A stretch of DNA of 64,000 bases from an uncultured bacterium (GCA_905233945.1 CAJOFY010000018.1:1-64000); one strand, 5' to 3'. Counted from the stretch's first letter, positions 50,964 to 60,303 are shown. Program-made: numbers and translations. Notes: generated by a model from the letters alone, not told the origin.

Positions 50964-52103
50964 ATGAAGGAAAAGTTATTGTTTTTGTTGCTTGTTTCGG
51001 TTATTTCCGTTGTTCTTGCAGTTTCATGTTCAGACGAAGAATCGGAGGATACCGGACAGGCAAACGTAAAATGCAACTCAAATATGGACTGCGGCAGGGA
51101 TTCATACTGCGATCTGGAAAATCCCAAGCAGGATGCTGATCTCGGAATGCTTGTATATTACTGCAAAAAAAGACAGCTCTGCGCGACTCAGGCCGATTGT
51201 CCGATTAACTGGAAGTGCAAAGTCAGCGAAGGTTTCTGCATAACCACCAAGGAAGCGGACGGTATTCTGTGCAAATCCAACGATGACTGTCAGGATCCGG
51301 CTTTCCCGGTATGCAATCTGGCAACGGGTGAATGCGAAACGCCAGACGGCGGCGGTCAGGGCGGAGAATCCGAACTTCCGGACAGTGTGGAAGACGAAGA
51401 TTCCGATCCGGGCACAAACGATTCCGAACCGGAGGACAGCGACAGCGGGAAGCCGGACGAGGATAACAGCTCGACGCCTGAACAGAACGATAACGATAAC
51501 GACAAGGATACCGATACCGACGATGAGGACTCTTCGACTCCCAGTGTAGGCGAGGTCATCATGAGTGACGGTTTTGAAAGTGAGGAACCTGCATGGACCA
51601 TAGTTCCGAAAAATTCCGAAGCTCCGTGCTGGGAAATCGGTGCTCCGTCAGGCGGTCCGGAAGAGGCTCACGGCGGTTCGAATGTCGCTTCGCCGATGCT
51701 GGCCGGCAGCTATGCGCAGAACTGCAATGACCTTCTTCAATACAATACTGCGGTTTCAATTCCTTCGACGGGAAACCCTGAAATTTCTTTCTATGCATGG
51801 GTCGATCTGAACGGAAGCGGCTATGTGCCGACCGATTATGTGGAAGTTCTTATCAAACAGGAAGGCAAGATGTGGGAGGAGACGACAGGGCTTTATCTTT
51901 CAGCTGATACCCCGTCGCTTCTTTCGGCTCTTGACAATTCGAGGACGAAGATCACCAAGGTGCTCGGAACAAAATATTATAAATTCACCGGCGATCTTTC
52001 GACTTATAAAGGGCAGACCATTGAACTTGGATTCCGTTTCACAAGCGACGATTCCGATGAAGGAGAGGGATTTTTCCTCGATGACATCGAGATCGCCCAT
52101 TGA
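50964..52103 (+). CDS. Lipoprotein with Cys-rich module, acidic linker and jelly-roll-like domain
   Basis: A 379-residue lipoprotein (lipobox AVSC, Cys20). Residues 30-125 hold three Cys-rich modules (CNSNMDCGRDSYCDL, CATQADCPINWKCKV, CKSNDDCQDPAFPVCNL) like those in other secreted proteins here. An Asp/Ser/Glu linker spans about 130-195. The C-terminal 180 residues start DGFESEEPAWTIVP and end GEGFFLDDIEIAH, the pattern of a MAM/concanavalin-like carbohydrate-binding fold. GGAG precedes the ATG. It is probably displayed on the surface. Confidence 0.78.
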   Translation: MKEKLLFLLLVSVISVVLAVSCSDEESEDTGQANVKCNSNMDCGRDSYCDLENPKQDADLGMLVYYCKKRQLCATQADCPINWKCKVSEGFCITTKEADGILCKSNDDCQDPAFPVCNLATGECETPDGGGQGGESELPDSVEDEDSDPGTNDSEPEDSDSGKPDEDNSSTPEQNDNDNDKDTDTDDEDSSTPSVGEVIMSDGFESEEPAWTIVPKNSEAPCWEIGAPSGGPEEAHGGSNVASPMLAGSYAQNCNDLLQYNTAVSIPSTGNPEISFYAWVDLNGSGYVPTDYVEVLIKQEGKMWEETTGLYLSADTPSLLSALDNSRTKITKVLGTKYYKFTGDLSTYKGQTIELGFRFTSDDSDEGEGFFLDDIEIAH

Positions 52104-52130
52104 TTCAAATAATATGCATGAGAGGCTGTT

Positions 52131-53657
52131 GTGATACCGAAAACTACTGCTGATTTTGAAGAAAAGTACATCGGTTCGCTCATAAACGACCGCTACAAAA
52201 TAATCAAACTCGTGGGAACCGGCGGCATGGGAAGCGTTTATCTCGCGGAACATGAGATCCTGCGCAAGAAAGTCGCCATAAAAATCCTGCATTACGAGCA
52301 GAGCAAGCGCAAGGACACTGTCGAAAGGTTCAAGCGGGAAGCTATTGCGGCGTCGAATGTCGGACAGGACAACATTGTCGATGTCACCGATTTCGGCTAC
52401 ACCGAAGAGGGAAACGCATATTTCGTTATGGAGTATGTCGAAGGACGCTCTCTTGCCGATGTCATGAAGGAACAGCGCGTTCTTCCTCTTGAATTTGCGG
52501 TTGCGGTCGCTTCCCAGATTGCCGTGGCGCTTTATTCTGCACACGGAAAGGGGATAATCCACCGTGATCTGAAGCCCGAAAATATTCTTCTCACGACCAA
52601 GGACGGCATTTATCCTTTTGTGAAAATCGTTGATTTCGGCATTTCGAAGATTCTGCAGGACGATGTCAAGCCTGACGAACGTCTCCGCACGCTCACGAAG
52701 TCCGGCGCGATTTTCGGAACGCCGGAGTATATGTCGCCTGAACAGGCTGCCGGAAACAGCGTGGAACCTGCTTCCGACATCTATTCTTTAGGCGTCATAA
52801 TGTACGAAATGCTTACCGGAAGGCTTCCGTTCTTTGATGACAACTACATGAAAATCCTGCATAAGCACCAGTATGAGTTCCCAGAGCTTCCGAGCAATGT
52901 AAACCCGGATATCGTGCCTGAAATGAATTCTGTGATAATGAAATGCCTCGAAAAGAAGCCTTTCAACCGTTACGGCACGATGATGCTTCTTCTCGGCGAT
53001 CTGAAAAACATCTATCTTAAATACAATCTTGAGGAAAAACTTAGCCTTGCGTTTCTTTACAACTCGGGAACGGTGCGGAGCATGAACCCTGCGGCTGAAA
53101 TGATTTCAAGCCAGGATATAATCAGAATGCTCAATTCGTCGCCGGATGAGGAGGTCCGCCATGTTTCGATTGAAAGCAGGAAAGCCGGAACCGTTCTCAA
53201 GATACTGGTTGTGGTCATTCTTCTGGCTGTGGCCGGAATTGCGGCCTACACTTTTGTCAAAAGGCAGAATCCGCCGATGGTTGCTGAAAGGACCGAGCTT
53301 TCGAAGTATGACGACAAAAATGCCGCGGTAAAAGAGGAACAGCCGAATAAAAAAGAGATCGTAGCAGACAGAAAAGGAGCTGAAACGGTAAAAAAAGCGC
53401 CGGTAAACGGCAAGAAAAGCGTCCCGATGATGAAACTTACGGTAAATTCCAATATTCCCGGCGTCCGCGTTTTCAACAACGAAACCGGAAAAACCATCTG
53501 CAAGACTCCGTGCACTAAAAAGCTCCCGAGAAAAGAGGCCGGGGTTATTATTTTAGGCTTTGAATACGAAGATTATTCAATAAAACCGATGGCTGTCACG
53601 CTTGACAAGGATATGACGGTCAACTTGAACCTTAAACAGGAGGCAGATAATGGCTAA
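52131..53657 (+). CDS. Membrane Ser/Thr protein kinase with PEGA-like tail
   Basis: A 508-residue Hanks-type kinase starting with GTG. The kinase domain (about 15-285) has the Gly loop GTGGMGSVYLAEH, Lys in VAIKIL, the catalytic loop HRDLKPENILL, DFG, and FGTPEYMSPEQ. A transmembrane helix lies at about 362-383, followed by a Lys-rich linker and a C-terminal extracytoplasmic domain (about 430-505) that looks like a PEGA domain (VNSNIPGVRVFNNETGKTIC and CKTPCTKKLPR). Such kinases sense envelope signals and phosphorylate cytoplasmic targets. The PP2C phosphatase at 40638 could be its counterpart. Its 3' end overlaps phoH by eight bases. Confidence 0.93.
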   Translation: MIPKTTADFEEKYIGSLINDRYKIIKLVGTGGMGSVYLAEHEILRKKVAIKILHYEQSKRKDTVERFKREAIAASNVGQDNIVDVTDFGYTEEGNAYFVMEYVEGRSLADVMKEQRVLPLEFAVAVASQIAVALYSAHGKGIIHRDLKPENILLTTKDGIYPFVKIVDFGISKILQDDVKPDERLRTLTKSGAIFGTPEYMSPEQAAGNSVEPASDIYSLGVIMYEMLTGRLPFFDDNYMKILHKHQYEFPELPSNVNPDIVPEMNSVIMKCLEKKPFNRYGTMMLLLGDLKNIYLKYNLEEKLSLAFLYNSGTVRSMNPAAEMISSQDIIRMLNSSPDEEVRHVSIESRKAGTVLKILVVVILLAVAGIAAYTFVKRQNPPMVAERTELSKYDDKNAAVKEEQPNKKEIVADRKGAETVKKAPVNGKKSVPMMKLTVNSNIPGVRVFNNETGKTICKTPCTKKLPRKEAGVIILGFEYEDYSIKPMAVTLDKDMTVNLNLKQEADNG

Positions 53658-54978
53658 AAAAATTTTCGTTCTTGACACGAATGTTCTGATTTCCGACCCT
53701 AAGGCGATTTTCAATTTTGACGAGCACGATATTGTAATTCCGATTGTTGTTATAGAAGAGCTCGACAAGTTCAAGAAAGATATGAATCAGGTTGGTCTTG
53801 CGGCAAGGGCTTTTGCGCGTCACATCGAGGAACTCCGCCAGCAGGGCAGTCTTCTTGACGGTGTCCAGCTTCCGAACGGCGGATCAATAAAAATCGACAT
53901 CACGGGTGAAATTGAGCTTCCCGGCGCGAAACTTGCATCGGGTTATGCCGACAACGTCATTCTGTGCGCGGCTTACAAAATCACGAAGGACAATCCGGAA
54001 CGAGAAGTCGTTCTTGTCAGCAAGGATGTCAATCTCCGCATCAAAGCCGATGTTTACGGCATCAAAGCTGAAAATTACAGAAACGATACTGTCAATTTCA
54101 ACAAACTTCCGACCGGATACGAGACTTTGAGTGTCGAAGGGGCTTTCATCGACCGCATTTTCGAGGAAAAAAAGATCCCGCTTTCGACTTTGGAGGATAC
54201 TCCTTTCGCAACTGCCCTCGCCAACCAGTTCTTCAAACTCGTGGATCTGGAAGCCGGCGAGCAGCATACGGTGACAGTTAGGATCGATCCTTTCGACAAT
54301 GCTCTCATTCCACTCAAGCGTTTCAAGGATGTCTGGGGGCTCAAGGCGAGAAATTTCGCTCAGGGACTCGCTTTAGATCTGCTGATGGACGACAGGGTCA
54401 AACTTGTGAGCCTTATCGGAACTGCCGGAACGGGAAAAACTCTTCTCGCAATCGCCAGCGGTCTGCAGAAGTGCATAGAGGAGGGGAGATATACGAAAAT
54501 GCTTGTCGCAAGACCTATTTATCCGATGGGAAAGGACATCGGTTTCCTTCCGGGAACGATTGACGAGAAGCTGAAACCGTGGATGCAGCCCGTTTTTGAT
54601 AATCTTGAATATCTTCTTGCCGGTCACGACATGGGAAGCATGGGAAAAATGAACGAACTTCTGGCGAGCAAGGTTATTGAAGTCGAGGCTTTGACCTACA
54701 TCCGCGGAAGAAGCATTCCCGAGCAGTTCATCATTGTCGACGAGGCGCAGAATCTGACTCCGCACGAAGTCAAGACGATCGTTTCCCGAGTCGGCGAAAA
54801 CACGAAAATGGTTCTCACGGGAGATCCTTTCCAGATCGACAATCCGTACATGAACGAGTCGAACAACGGTCTGAGCTATATTGTCGACCGTTTCAAAGAC
54901 CTTGCCATTGCGGGTCATATAACTCTTGAAAAAGGCGAGCGTTCTGCTTTGGCTAACGCTGCAGCGGAGCTTTTGTAG
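53650..54978 (+). CDS. PhoH-family ATPase with PIN domain
   Basis: A 442-residue PIN-PhoH (PhoH2/YlaK-type) protein. The N-terminal PIN ribonuclease domain (about 1-140) starts KIFVLDTNVLISDPKAIFNF with acidic metal ligands (VVIEELDKFK). The C-terminal PhoH helicase-like ATPase has Walker A GTAGTGKTL (about 257) and Walker B FIIVDEAQNLTPHEVK (about 363). The combination suggests RNA unwinding linked to cleavage. It overlaps the kinase gene, and a metallophosphoesterase gene follows after four bases. Confidence 0.92.
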   Translation: MAKKIFVLDTNVLISDPKAIFNFDEHDIVIPIVVIEELDKFKKDMNQVGLAARAFARHIEELRQQGSLLDGVQLPNGGSIKIDITGEIELPGAKLASGYADNVILCAAYKITKDNPEREVVLVSKDVNLRIKADVYGIKAENYRNDTVNFNKLPTGYETLSVEGAFIDRIFEEKKIPLSTLEDTPFATALANQFFKLVDLEAGEQHTVTVRIDPFDNALIPLKRFKDVWGLKARNFAQGLALDLLMDDRVKLVSLIGTAGTGKTLLAIASGLQKCIEEGRYTKMLVARPIYPMGKDIGFLPGTIDEKLKPWMQPVFDNLEYLLAGHDMGSMGKMNELLASKVIEVEALTYIRGRSIPEQFIIVDEAQNLTPHEVKTIVSRVGENTKMVLTGDPFQIDNPYMNESNNGLSYIVDRFKDLAIAGHITLEKGERSALANAAAELL

Positions 54979-54982
54979 ACTT

Positions 54983-55735
54983 ATGAAAATCGTAGTTCTA
55001 GGCGATGTCCACTCCAATCTTCCCGCTCTCGAAGCGGTTATGAAAGAGATCAGAGAGAATATCAGACCTGATGTGATTTTTTTTGCAGGAGATGCTGTCG
55101 GTTACGGTCCGTGGCCAGGCGAAACTATTGATATTCTTAAAGAAAACGTTAATTTCGGCGTTCTTGGGAACCACGATGCAGGAATCGTCGGAAAAACGGA
55201 TATCAATGACTACTACGATGCTGTGAGGTATGTTATAAACTGGACGACGGACGTGCTCACAAACGAGCAGTTCGCGTTTCTGGACCGCCTGAAATACATT
55301 CATGCCGATGAAGCAACGCACTGCCTTCTTTCGCACGGATCGCCGCGAATGCCCGAAAGATATGACTACATTTTCAGCTGCAAAGGGGTGAACCGTCTTT
55401 ATGATGTCGCGCCGTTTCTTCAGAGGGTGAATTTTGTCGGGCACAGTCACTACACCAATCTTTTTCTGCTGACGGGCAACAATCAGTCGGTCGAGCTCAA
55501 TATTTCAAGCGGCGAAGTCGATATTTCGACGCTGCCGAACCCCGTTGTCTGCGTCTGCGGTTCGGTCGGGCAGCCGCGCGACGGAGATCCGAGATCGAGT
55601 TTCGTTTCATACGACACTGATAAAAAAATTCTTAAATATCACAGGGTCGAATACAATTTTGAGCTGACAATCAGCAAAATCAAATCACTTCGTCTTCCGG
55701 CCTCGTTCGGGGAGAGGCTCAGAAATGGCTGCTGA
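54983..55735 (+). CDS. Metallophosphoesterase (YfcE/MJ0936-like)
   Basis: A 250-residue calcineurin-like phosphoesterase. The metal-binding motifs are in order: GDVHSNLPALEAVM, FAGDAVGYGPWP, FGVLGNHDAGIV, LLSHGSP and VGHSHYTN. These enzymes hydrolyse phosphodiesters or small phosphoesters; the substrate is not readable from sequence. The ATG at 54983 gives the canonical N-terminus KIVVLGDVHSN; upstream in-frame codons lie inside phoH. Its end overlaps lipB by 11 bases, so kinase, phoH, this gene and lipB form one tightly packed unit. Confidence 0.9.
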   Translation: MKIVVLGDVHSNLPALEAVMKEIRENIRPDVIFFAGDAVGYGPWPGETIDILKENVNFGVLGNHDAGIVGKTDINDYYDAVRYVINWTTDVLTNEQFAFLDRLKYIHADEATHCLLSHGSPRMPERYDYIFSCKGVNRLYDVAPFLQRVNFVGHSHYTNLFLLTGNNQSVELNISSGEVDISTLPNPVVCVCGSVGQPRDGDPRSSFVSYDTDKKILKYHRVEYNFELTISKIKSLRLPASFGERLRNGC

Positions 55736-56348
55736 CATTCCTTTCCGGATTTTTGAAAAGCCTTGCGATTACGGAGAAATGCTTGAATTCCAGGAAAATC
55801 TGCGCAGCGATGTGATTTTCAGAAAAAGCGAAGGCAAAGTCCTTCTTCTTGAGCATAATCCGGTCTATACTTCCGGTCTTCGCGGCAAAGAAGATGATTT
55901 CATAAAACCGGTCGGAAACATTCCGGTTTTTAATGTGCGCAGGGGCGGCGAGCTCACTTTCCACGGGCCCGGGCAGCTTGTGATTTATCCTGTAATCGAC
56001 TTCAGAAACTACGGTTTTGCCTCGATAAAAGAGTTCGTTCTTTTCTTCGCAAACTCGATAAAAAGCGTTCTGAGTGGTTTCTGCGGTGTAAAAAACCTTG
56101 AGTGGCACGATGAGAAGGCTGGACTCTGGGTCGAAGACCGCAAAATCGCGTTTACTGGAATGCACTTCAAGAAATTTGTCCCGATTCACGGGTTTTCTGT
56201 AAATATTTCCAATGATTTATCCTATTTCTCGAAAATTGTTCCCTGCGGAATGCCGAATTGTATAATCACTTCCGTGAAAAAAGAGACAGGTGAAATTTTT
56301 TCAGTTAAGGATGTAGCTGAAAAAATTGCCGAAACGATAAATTTGTAG
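55725..56348 (+). CDS. lipB: Octanoyltransferase LipB
   Basis: A 207-residue LipB, which moves octanoyl from acyl carrier protein to lipoyl domains as the first step of lipoate synthesis. Key motifs are VRRGGELTFHGPGQLVIYPV (substrate loop), AGLWVEDRKIAFTGMHFKKF (catalytic Lys) and HGFSVNISNDLSYFSKIVPC followed by GM (catalytic Cys). The final leucine codon and TAG stop lie in a short repeated sequence also found at 60148, so the end of the protein may have been set by that repeat. lipA is not in the window. Confidence 0.93.
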   Translation: MAADIPFRIFEKPCDYGEMLEFQENLRSDVIFRKSEGKVLLLEHNPVYTSGLRGKEDDFIKPVGNIPVFNVRRGGELTFHGPGQLVIYPVIDFRNYGFASIKEFVLFFANSIKSVLSGFCGVKNLEWHDEKAGLWVEDRKIAFTGMHFKKFVPIHGFSVNISNDLSYFSKIVPCGMPNCIITSVKKETGEIFSVKDVAEKIAETINL

Positions 56349-56369
56349 AGACGCGACCTGACACGTCTC
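56339..56369. repeat. 31-base hairpin repeat, copy 1
   Basis: AAATTTGTAGAGACG followed by GACC and CGTCTC, able to pair GAGACG (56348-56353) with CGTCTC (56364-56369). It is near-identical to 60148-60178. Each copy lies just upstream of a paralogous lipoprotein gene. Confidence 0.65.
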
Positions 56370-56389
56370 AAAAAAATAGGGAGGTTTCC

Positions 56390-59300
56390 ATGAGAAGGTT
56401 TTTGAGCTTGGTTCTTGTTTTTGCCGCGTTGTTAGCTGTTTCGTGCAGCGGCAAGAAGAAATCGCATGATGAGAACGCGTACGTGGAACAAGTGTCGAAA
56501 GAGATTTCTGCCTTGGCAGGCGGAACGGTCGAAAGTTCCGACGGAAAGACTTCGGTCGAGATTCCGGGCGGCGCGCTTGACAGTGATACTGTGATCACAA
56601 TGACGATTTACGATGCCGAAGGTTATGCGGGAACTGAAGAAATTGATACTGTGAGCAAAGTTGTCGAGTTCGAGCCGAGCGGCATAATTTTCAAAAAACC
56701 GGTCATAATTTCGATGCCAAGCCTCAAGGATACCGGAAACAGGATAATTGCTGCGGCAGTTTTACATGAAAAAGAGGGAAAATGGAGCTACAGCGAAACA
56801 GGCGCAGCAGTAAAAATAGCCGGACGTACCGAAACGGGCGATCCGATAATGACAAGCGCTTCCGGCGATCCGATCATTCTGAATGCATCTGGAGATCCTG
56901 TAATGACGATCGCTTCCGGCGATCCCATCATGCTGAGTGCATCCGGTGATCCGATAATGGTTACAGCTTCCGGTGATCCGATAATGAACTCGGCTTCCGG
57001 TGATCCGATAATGATGACGACAGGCCATTTCTCATCCTACACCTTCCTCGCTCTTGATTCGTCAGAAGCTGTCAAACCTGATAATGAACCTGCTGATGAC
57101 ACAGACACATCGGATACCGAAATGCCGGATATCAATGATAACGATGAGATAGGCGAAACAGATGATGACGGACCGGTTGACGACGCAGACACGTCTGATG
57201 ACGATATAACGGATGACGATACAACGGATAACGATACAACAGTCATCGATGATGACGATGAAATTGAGGATATTGATGATCCTGACAACGAACCGGAAGA
57301 GGATGACGAACCGGCAGATGACACCGATACGGTAATTCCGGAGCCAGAACCGCAGTATTCCAATGTTCTCTGCACGAATATGACGATCTGCACGAACGAT
57401 AAAGGTGAGCAGATTGTCTGCCAGGCGGAAGATACGGATTTTTACGGTCAGGATGCGCAGTATGCGGTAAGAAAATCGTGTGTGCCGCATCGCTCCTTTG
57501 CAAAAGTCCCGAAACCTGAGATCATTGAAAACGATTTTGTAGAGGTCAAGGACGATTTCACCGGCCTTACATGGCTTTTCACCGGAGCAAAAGGAGCTTA
57601 CGAAGACCTTAAAAACGGCTGCGACATCTCTTACGGCGGAAAAGAGGACTGGAGACTGCCGACTCCTAAAGAATTTTTCACGCTTTCTCACAACGAGATG
57701 CTTTTCCGCGGTATCGCGGCAGTTGATCCGTTTTATTTCGGAAAGATCGTTGAAAGCGGCGAAGACAGCGGCTATTTCGGAATTTACGCATGGAGCTCGA
57801 TCGAAGGTTATCTTTATTCGTTTGAAAACGGAGGGCTCCTGCCTCTGGAATACTATGCGAATAACTCATCTTATTTCACTGACGGTCTTCTTGCCTGCGT
57901 AAGCGGCAAGGAATACGGAAAAGTCAAGGCGGCGAACTATGTTCCTGTTGCTGAAAGCGAAGGAAAGGTGATCCTTGATGCCGGAACAAATCTTTACTGG
58001 CAGAAAGATTCTGCCCTGATCAACTCATGGAAAGAGGCTCTTTCATACTGCGAAAACCTTGAATATGCAGGGTATGACGACTGGAGACTTCCCAACAAAA
58101 ACGAGCTTCTGAGCCTTATCGACTATTCAAAAGCAGGCACGGAAGCGGAAGTTTTTTCATCGTTTCCCGGCATGACACCTGACATTTTCTGGAGTTCGAC
58201 AGGTTCGAACCACGGAGCGTGGGTCGCATATATGAACGACGGAACTTTAAATGTAAGCGGAGGAGAAGGCGGAGGTGTTGTCGTCGTCGATAACGCCTAT
58301 ACGAGGAGCATCAAAAGAGACGAGATCGAAGATGGAGAAGAGGAATACGAGCCTCGACCGGCAGTGCGCTGCGTAAGAAGTCTTCTTGATGAGAAAACTG
58401 ATATCCCGGCATGCGGCGAAACAGGCATCGCGCCCTGCAAAGACGCAAACGGAACAGTCTGGTCATCAGTCATATATCCTAAATTTTTTGCCGGTTTCGA
58501 CAAAGAGCTGATCCATGAAAGCGGAGGCGGAGGTTGCGGAGGCGAATGCAGAGGCTCTGACAAATCGGTAAGTTCTCTCTATTCTTATTCTATAATTGAT
58601 GTGTGCCGTGATCTTTACGAAAGCGGCTCGCACAAGTGGAGACTTCCGACGATAGACGAGATCCGCTCGCTTGTTACGACCGATAAAATCAAAACCGGCG
58701 GAAGCTGCGGTGTTACGGCAGCATGTTCTGAAGAATCCTGTTTCAGTGAAGATGACTGCACCGGCGACGATTCCTCGGAAACAATTCTTTTTGATTACGG
58801 ATTTATGCTTTCAGGAACAACGTACTTTGACGATGGTGAAATCAGTATTCTTGAATTTTGGGGTGTGAGCGTAGAGGAGGGCGCACTTGCGGCTATTTCC
58901 GGAGAGATCCCCCTTTCGGAACTTGCCCAGAGGTGTGTTCTCGACGAAACTCTCGACTATAAGGAAACGCCGTATCTTGATCCTGAAACTGGACTTCTCT
59001 GGTCCGATATTTCATCAGATTATTTGTATTTCGAAGAAGCGGAAGACTACTGTTCCAGTCTTATGGAAGGGACGGATCGCTACTGGAGACTTCCGACTGT
59101 GGATGAACTCCTGACGCTTGTTGTAAACTGCAGCGAAGATGAGGCTCCGTGCCCGATGGATCTGAACGGAAAATACTCCGTTTTCCGCGATAACGAAGGT
59201 TTATGGTCGTCAGAAGAGGTCGGAAACGATCATTACATTGTCTATTTTGAAGATGCCTCAGTTTGGAAGGGGCATTATGGTTCATACACCCGCTGCGTTT

Positions 59301-60133
59301 CCGACGGGCCGAACCCGTGCAACAACGATCCGTGTGCAGCTGATCCGCTCGCGACCGGATGTTTCCCTGATTCTTCCGAGGTATATCACTGCGGATGCGT
59401 GGAAAATTACACCTGGGACGGCGGAGAAAAGGTATGCAAGGCAAGTACCAAAACCGAGAACTGCAACGCTGAACTGCCGGAAAATGCGGAGTGGTGGAGT
59501 GCAAGCATAACCCAGACATGGAGTGGAAACGCGTGGCTGCCTGAAATAACAGGCGAAGCAATTTACAGCTACGAAGAGGTCGAAAACGAATGCCGCTTCA
59601 AATGCAGTGAGGGCTATTTCTGGGAAAGCGAAAAATGTCTCCCGGAATGCGGTTCCGGCAACAAATTCCCGTGCATAGATACTGAAACCATGCTGATATG
59701 GTCTTCGCGGTCGGATGAAGAAATTGGGATGGAAGATAACGCTGCCGCTTCCCATTGCGAAGGCATCGACGAAGGCGGATTTACCGACTGGAGACTGCCG
59801 ACCATCGATGAACTGAGAACGCTGATACAAAACTGCGCCGGCTCACAGGCAGACGGAGAATGTGCGATATCTGATCTGGAGGATCATTTGTCCGATGTTG
59901 ACTATATTGCTGGTGATTGTGCCTGCGAAGACATAGAGAACAACGAGGGTCATTACAGCAAATTAGGTGATGATGACACCGTTTCCCTCTGGTCTTCCTC
60001 TGCTCGGTCTGACAAAACATACTATTATTGGCTTGTAGATTTTATCTCCGGGAGTTTGTACTCCAAAGATGAGGAGAGCCCCTACTATGTCCGCTGTGTT
60101 AGGAAGGAACAGCATATTTTACCGTCGAATTAG
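56390..60133 (+). CDS. Giant modular lipoprotein: ZU5-like, GDPIM repeats, FYGQD module, five DUF1566
   Basis: A 1247-residue surface lipoprotein (lipobox AVSC, Cys19). Residues 40-145 look like a ZU5 domain (GGTVESSDGKTSVEIPGGAL to VVEFEPSGIIFKKPVIISMP). Seven 9-residue repeats SGDPIMxxA span about 150-212. An acidic Asp-rich linker runs to about 320. A Cys-rich block with DFYGQDAQYA (about 350) precedes DUF1566 units, whose WRLP hallmark recurs near 421, 565, 750, 899 and 1134. An EGF-like segment and a QTWSGNAWLPE module lie between the fourth and fifth units. GGAGG precedes the ATG. It is likely an adhesin or ligand-binding surface protein; this is inferred from DUF1566 in Lcl. Confidence 0.85.
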   Translation: MRRFLSLVLVFAALLAVSCSGKKKSHDENAYVEQVSKEISALAGGTVESSDGKTSVEIPGGALDSDTVITMTIYDAEGYAGTEEIDTVSKVVEFEPSGIIFKKPVIISMPSLKDTGNRIIAAAVLHEKEGKWSYSETGAAVKIAGRTETGDPIMTSASGDPIILNASGDPVMTIASGDPIMLSASGDPIMVTASGDPIMNSASGDPIMMTTGHFSSYTFLALDSSEAVKPDNEPADDTDTSDTEMPDINDNDEIGETDDDGPVDDADTSDDDITDDDTTDNDTTVIDDDDEIEDIDDPDNEPEEDDEPADDTDTVIPEPEPQYSNVLCTNMTICTNDKGEQIVCQAEDTDFYGQDAQYAVRKSCVPHRSFAKVPKPEIIENDFVEVKDDFTGLTWLFTGAKGAYEDLKNGCDISYGGKEDWRLPTPKEFFTLSHNEMLFRGIAAVDPFYFGKIVESGEDSGYFGIYAWSSIEGYLYSFENGGLLPLEYYANNSSYFTDGLLACVSGKEYGKVKAANYVPVAESEGKVILDAGTNLYWQKDSALINSWKEALSYCENLEYAGYDDWRLPNKNELLSLIDYSKAGTEAEVFSSFPGMTPDIFWSSTGSNHGAWVAYMNDGTLNVSGGEGGGVVVVDNAYTRSIKRDEIEDGEEEYEPRPAVRCVRSLLDEKTDIPACGETGIAPCKDANGTVWSSVIYPKFFAGFDKELIHESGGGGCGGECRGSDKSVSSLYSYSIIDVCRDLYESGSHKWRLPTIDEIRSLVTTDKIKTGGSCGVTAACSEESCFSEDDCTGDDSSETILFDYGFMLSGTTYFDDGEISILEFWGVSVEEGALAAISGEIPLSELAQRCVLDETLDYKETPYLDPETGLLWSDISSDYLYFEEAEDYCSSLMEGTDRYWRLPTVDELLTLVVNCSEDEAPCPMDLNGKYSVFRDNEGLWSSEEVGNDHYIVYFEDASVWKGHYGSYTRCVSDGPNPCNNDPCAADPLATGCFPDSSEVYHCGCVENYTWDGGEKVCKASTKTENCNAELPENAEWWSASITQTWSGNAWLPEITGEAIYSYEEVENECRFKCSEGYFWESEKCLPECGSGNKFPCIDTETMLIWSSRSDEEIGMEDNAAASHCEGIDEGGFTDWRLPTIDELRTLIQNCAGSQADGECAISDLEDHLSDVDYIAGDCACEDIENNEGHYSKLGDDDTVSLWSSSARSDKTYYYWLVDFISGSLYSKDEESPYYVRCVRKEQHILPSN
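56837..57025 (+). repeat. Seven 27-bp units encoding SGDPIMxxA
   Basis: Successive nonapeptides start at residues 150, 159, 168, 177, 186, 195 and 204. GDP and Ile/Val-Met/Ile are fixed, while positions 6-7 vary (TS, LN, TI, LS, VT, NS, MT). Confidence 0.9.
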
Positions 60134-60147
60134 CAGGGAGTTTAGGT

Positions 60148-60178
60148 AAATTTGTAGAGACGTGACCTGACACGTCTC
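60148..60178. repeat. 31-base hairpin repeat, copy 2
   Basis: Same element as 56339-56369. Here the stem is a perfect 8 bp (GAGACGTG with CACGTCTC, loop ACCTGA). It is the first of six adjacent hairpins. Confidence 0.65.
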
Positions 60179-60186
60179 GGTTTATT

Positions 60187-60282
60187 CCCCCGCTAAGTTA
60201 GAGGGGGTGCCGCGGAAGCGGCGGGGGCGTGTGTGACACACTCCACAGTCAGTAAACTGACAGCTCCCCTAATTAGGGGAGC
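60187..60282. repeat. Array of consecutive stem-loops between the two lipoprotein genes
   Basis: Five further stems follow the 31-base repeat without long gaps: CCCCC/GGGGG (60187-60207), GCCGC-GGAA-GCGGC (60209-60222), GTGTG-TGA-CACAC (60229-60241), GTCAGT-AA-ACTGAC (60248-60261) and the perfect 20-base palindrome 60263-60282 (GCTCCCCTAA and its complement). There is no coding capacity. Confidence 0.7.
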
Positions 60283-60303
60283 AGAATATAAGGGAGGGTT
60301 TTC

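Noticed and set aside
56837-57025. CRISPR-like array of 27-bp repeats
   Set aside because: The repeats are directly adjacent with no spacers and lie in frame inside a lipoprotein gene; the same holds at 60772-60960.
56762-57028. Antisense frame over the GDPIM repeats giving HYRI-type repeats
   Set aside because: It is simply the mirror of the 27-bp coding repeat. The plus-strand frame continues into recognised domains.
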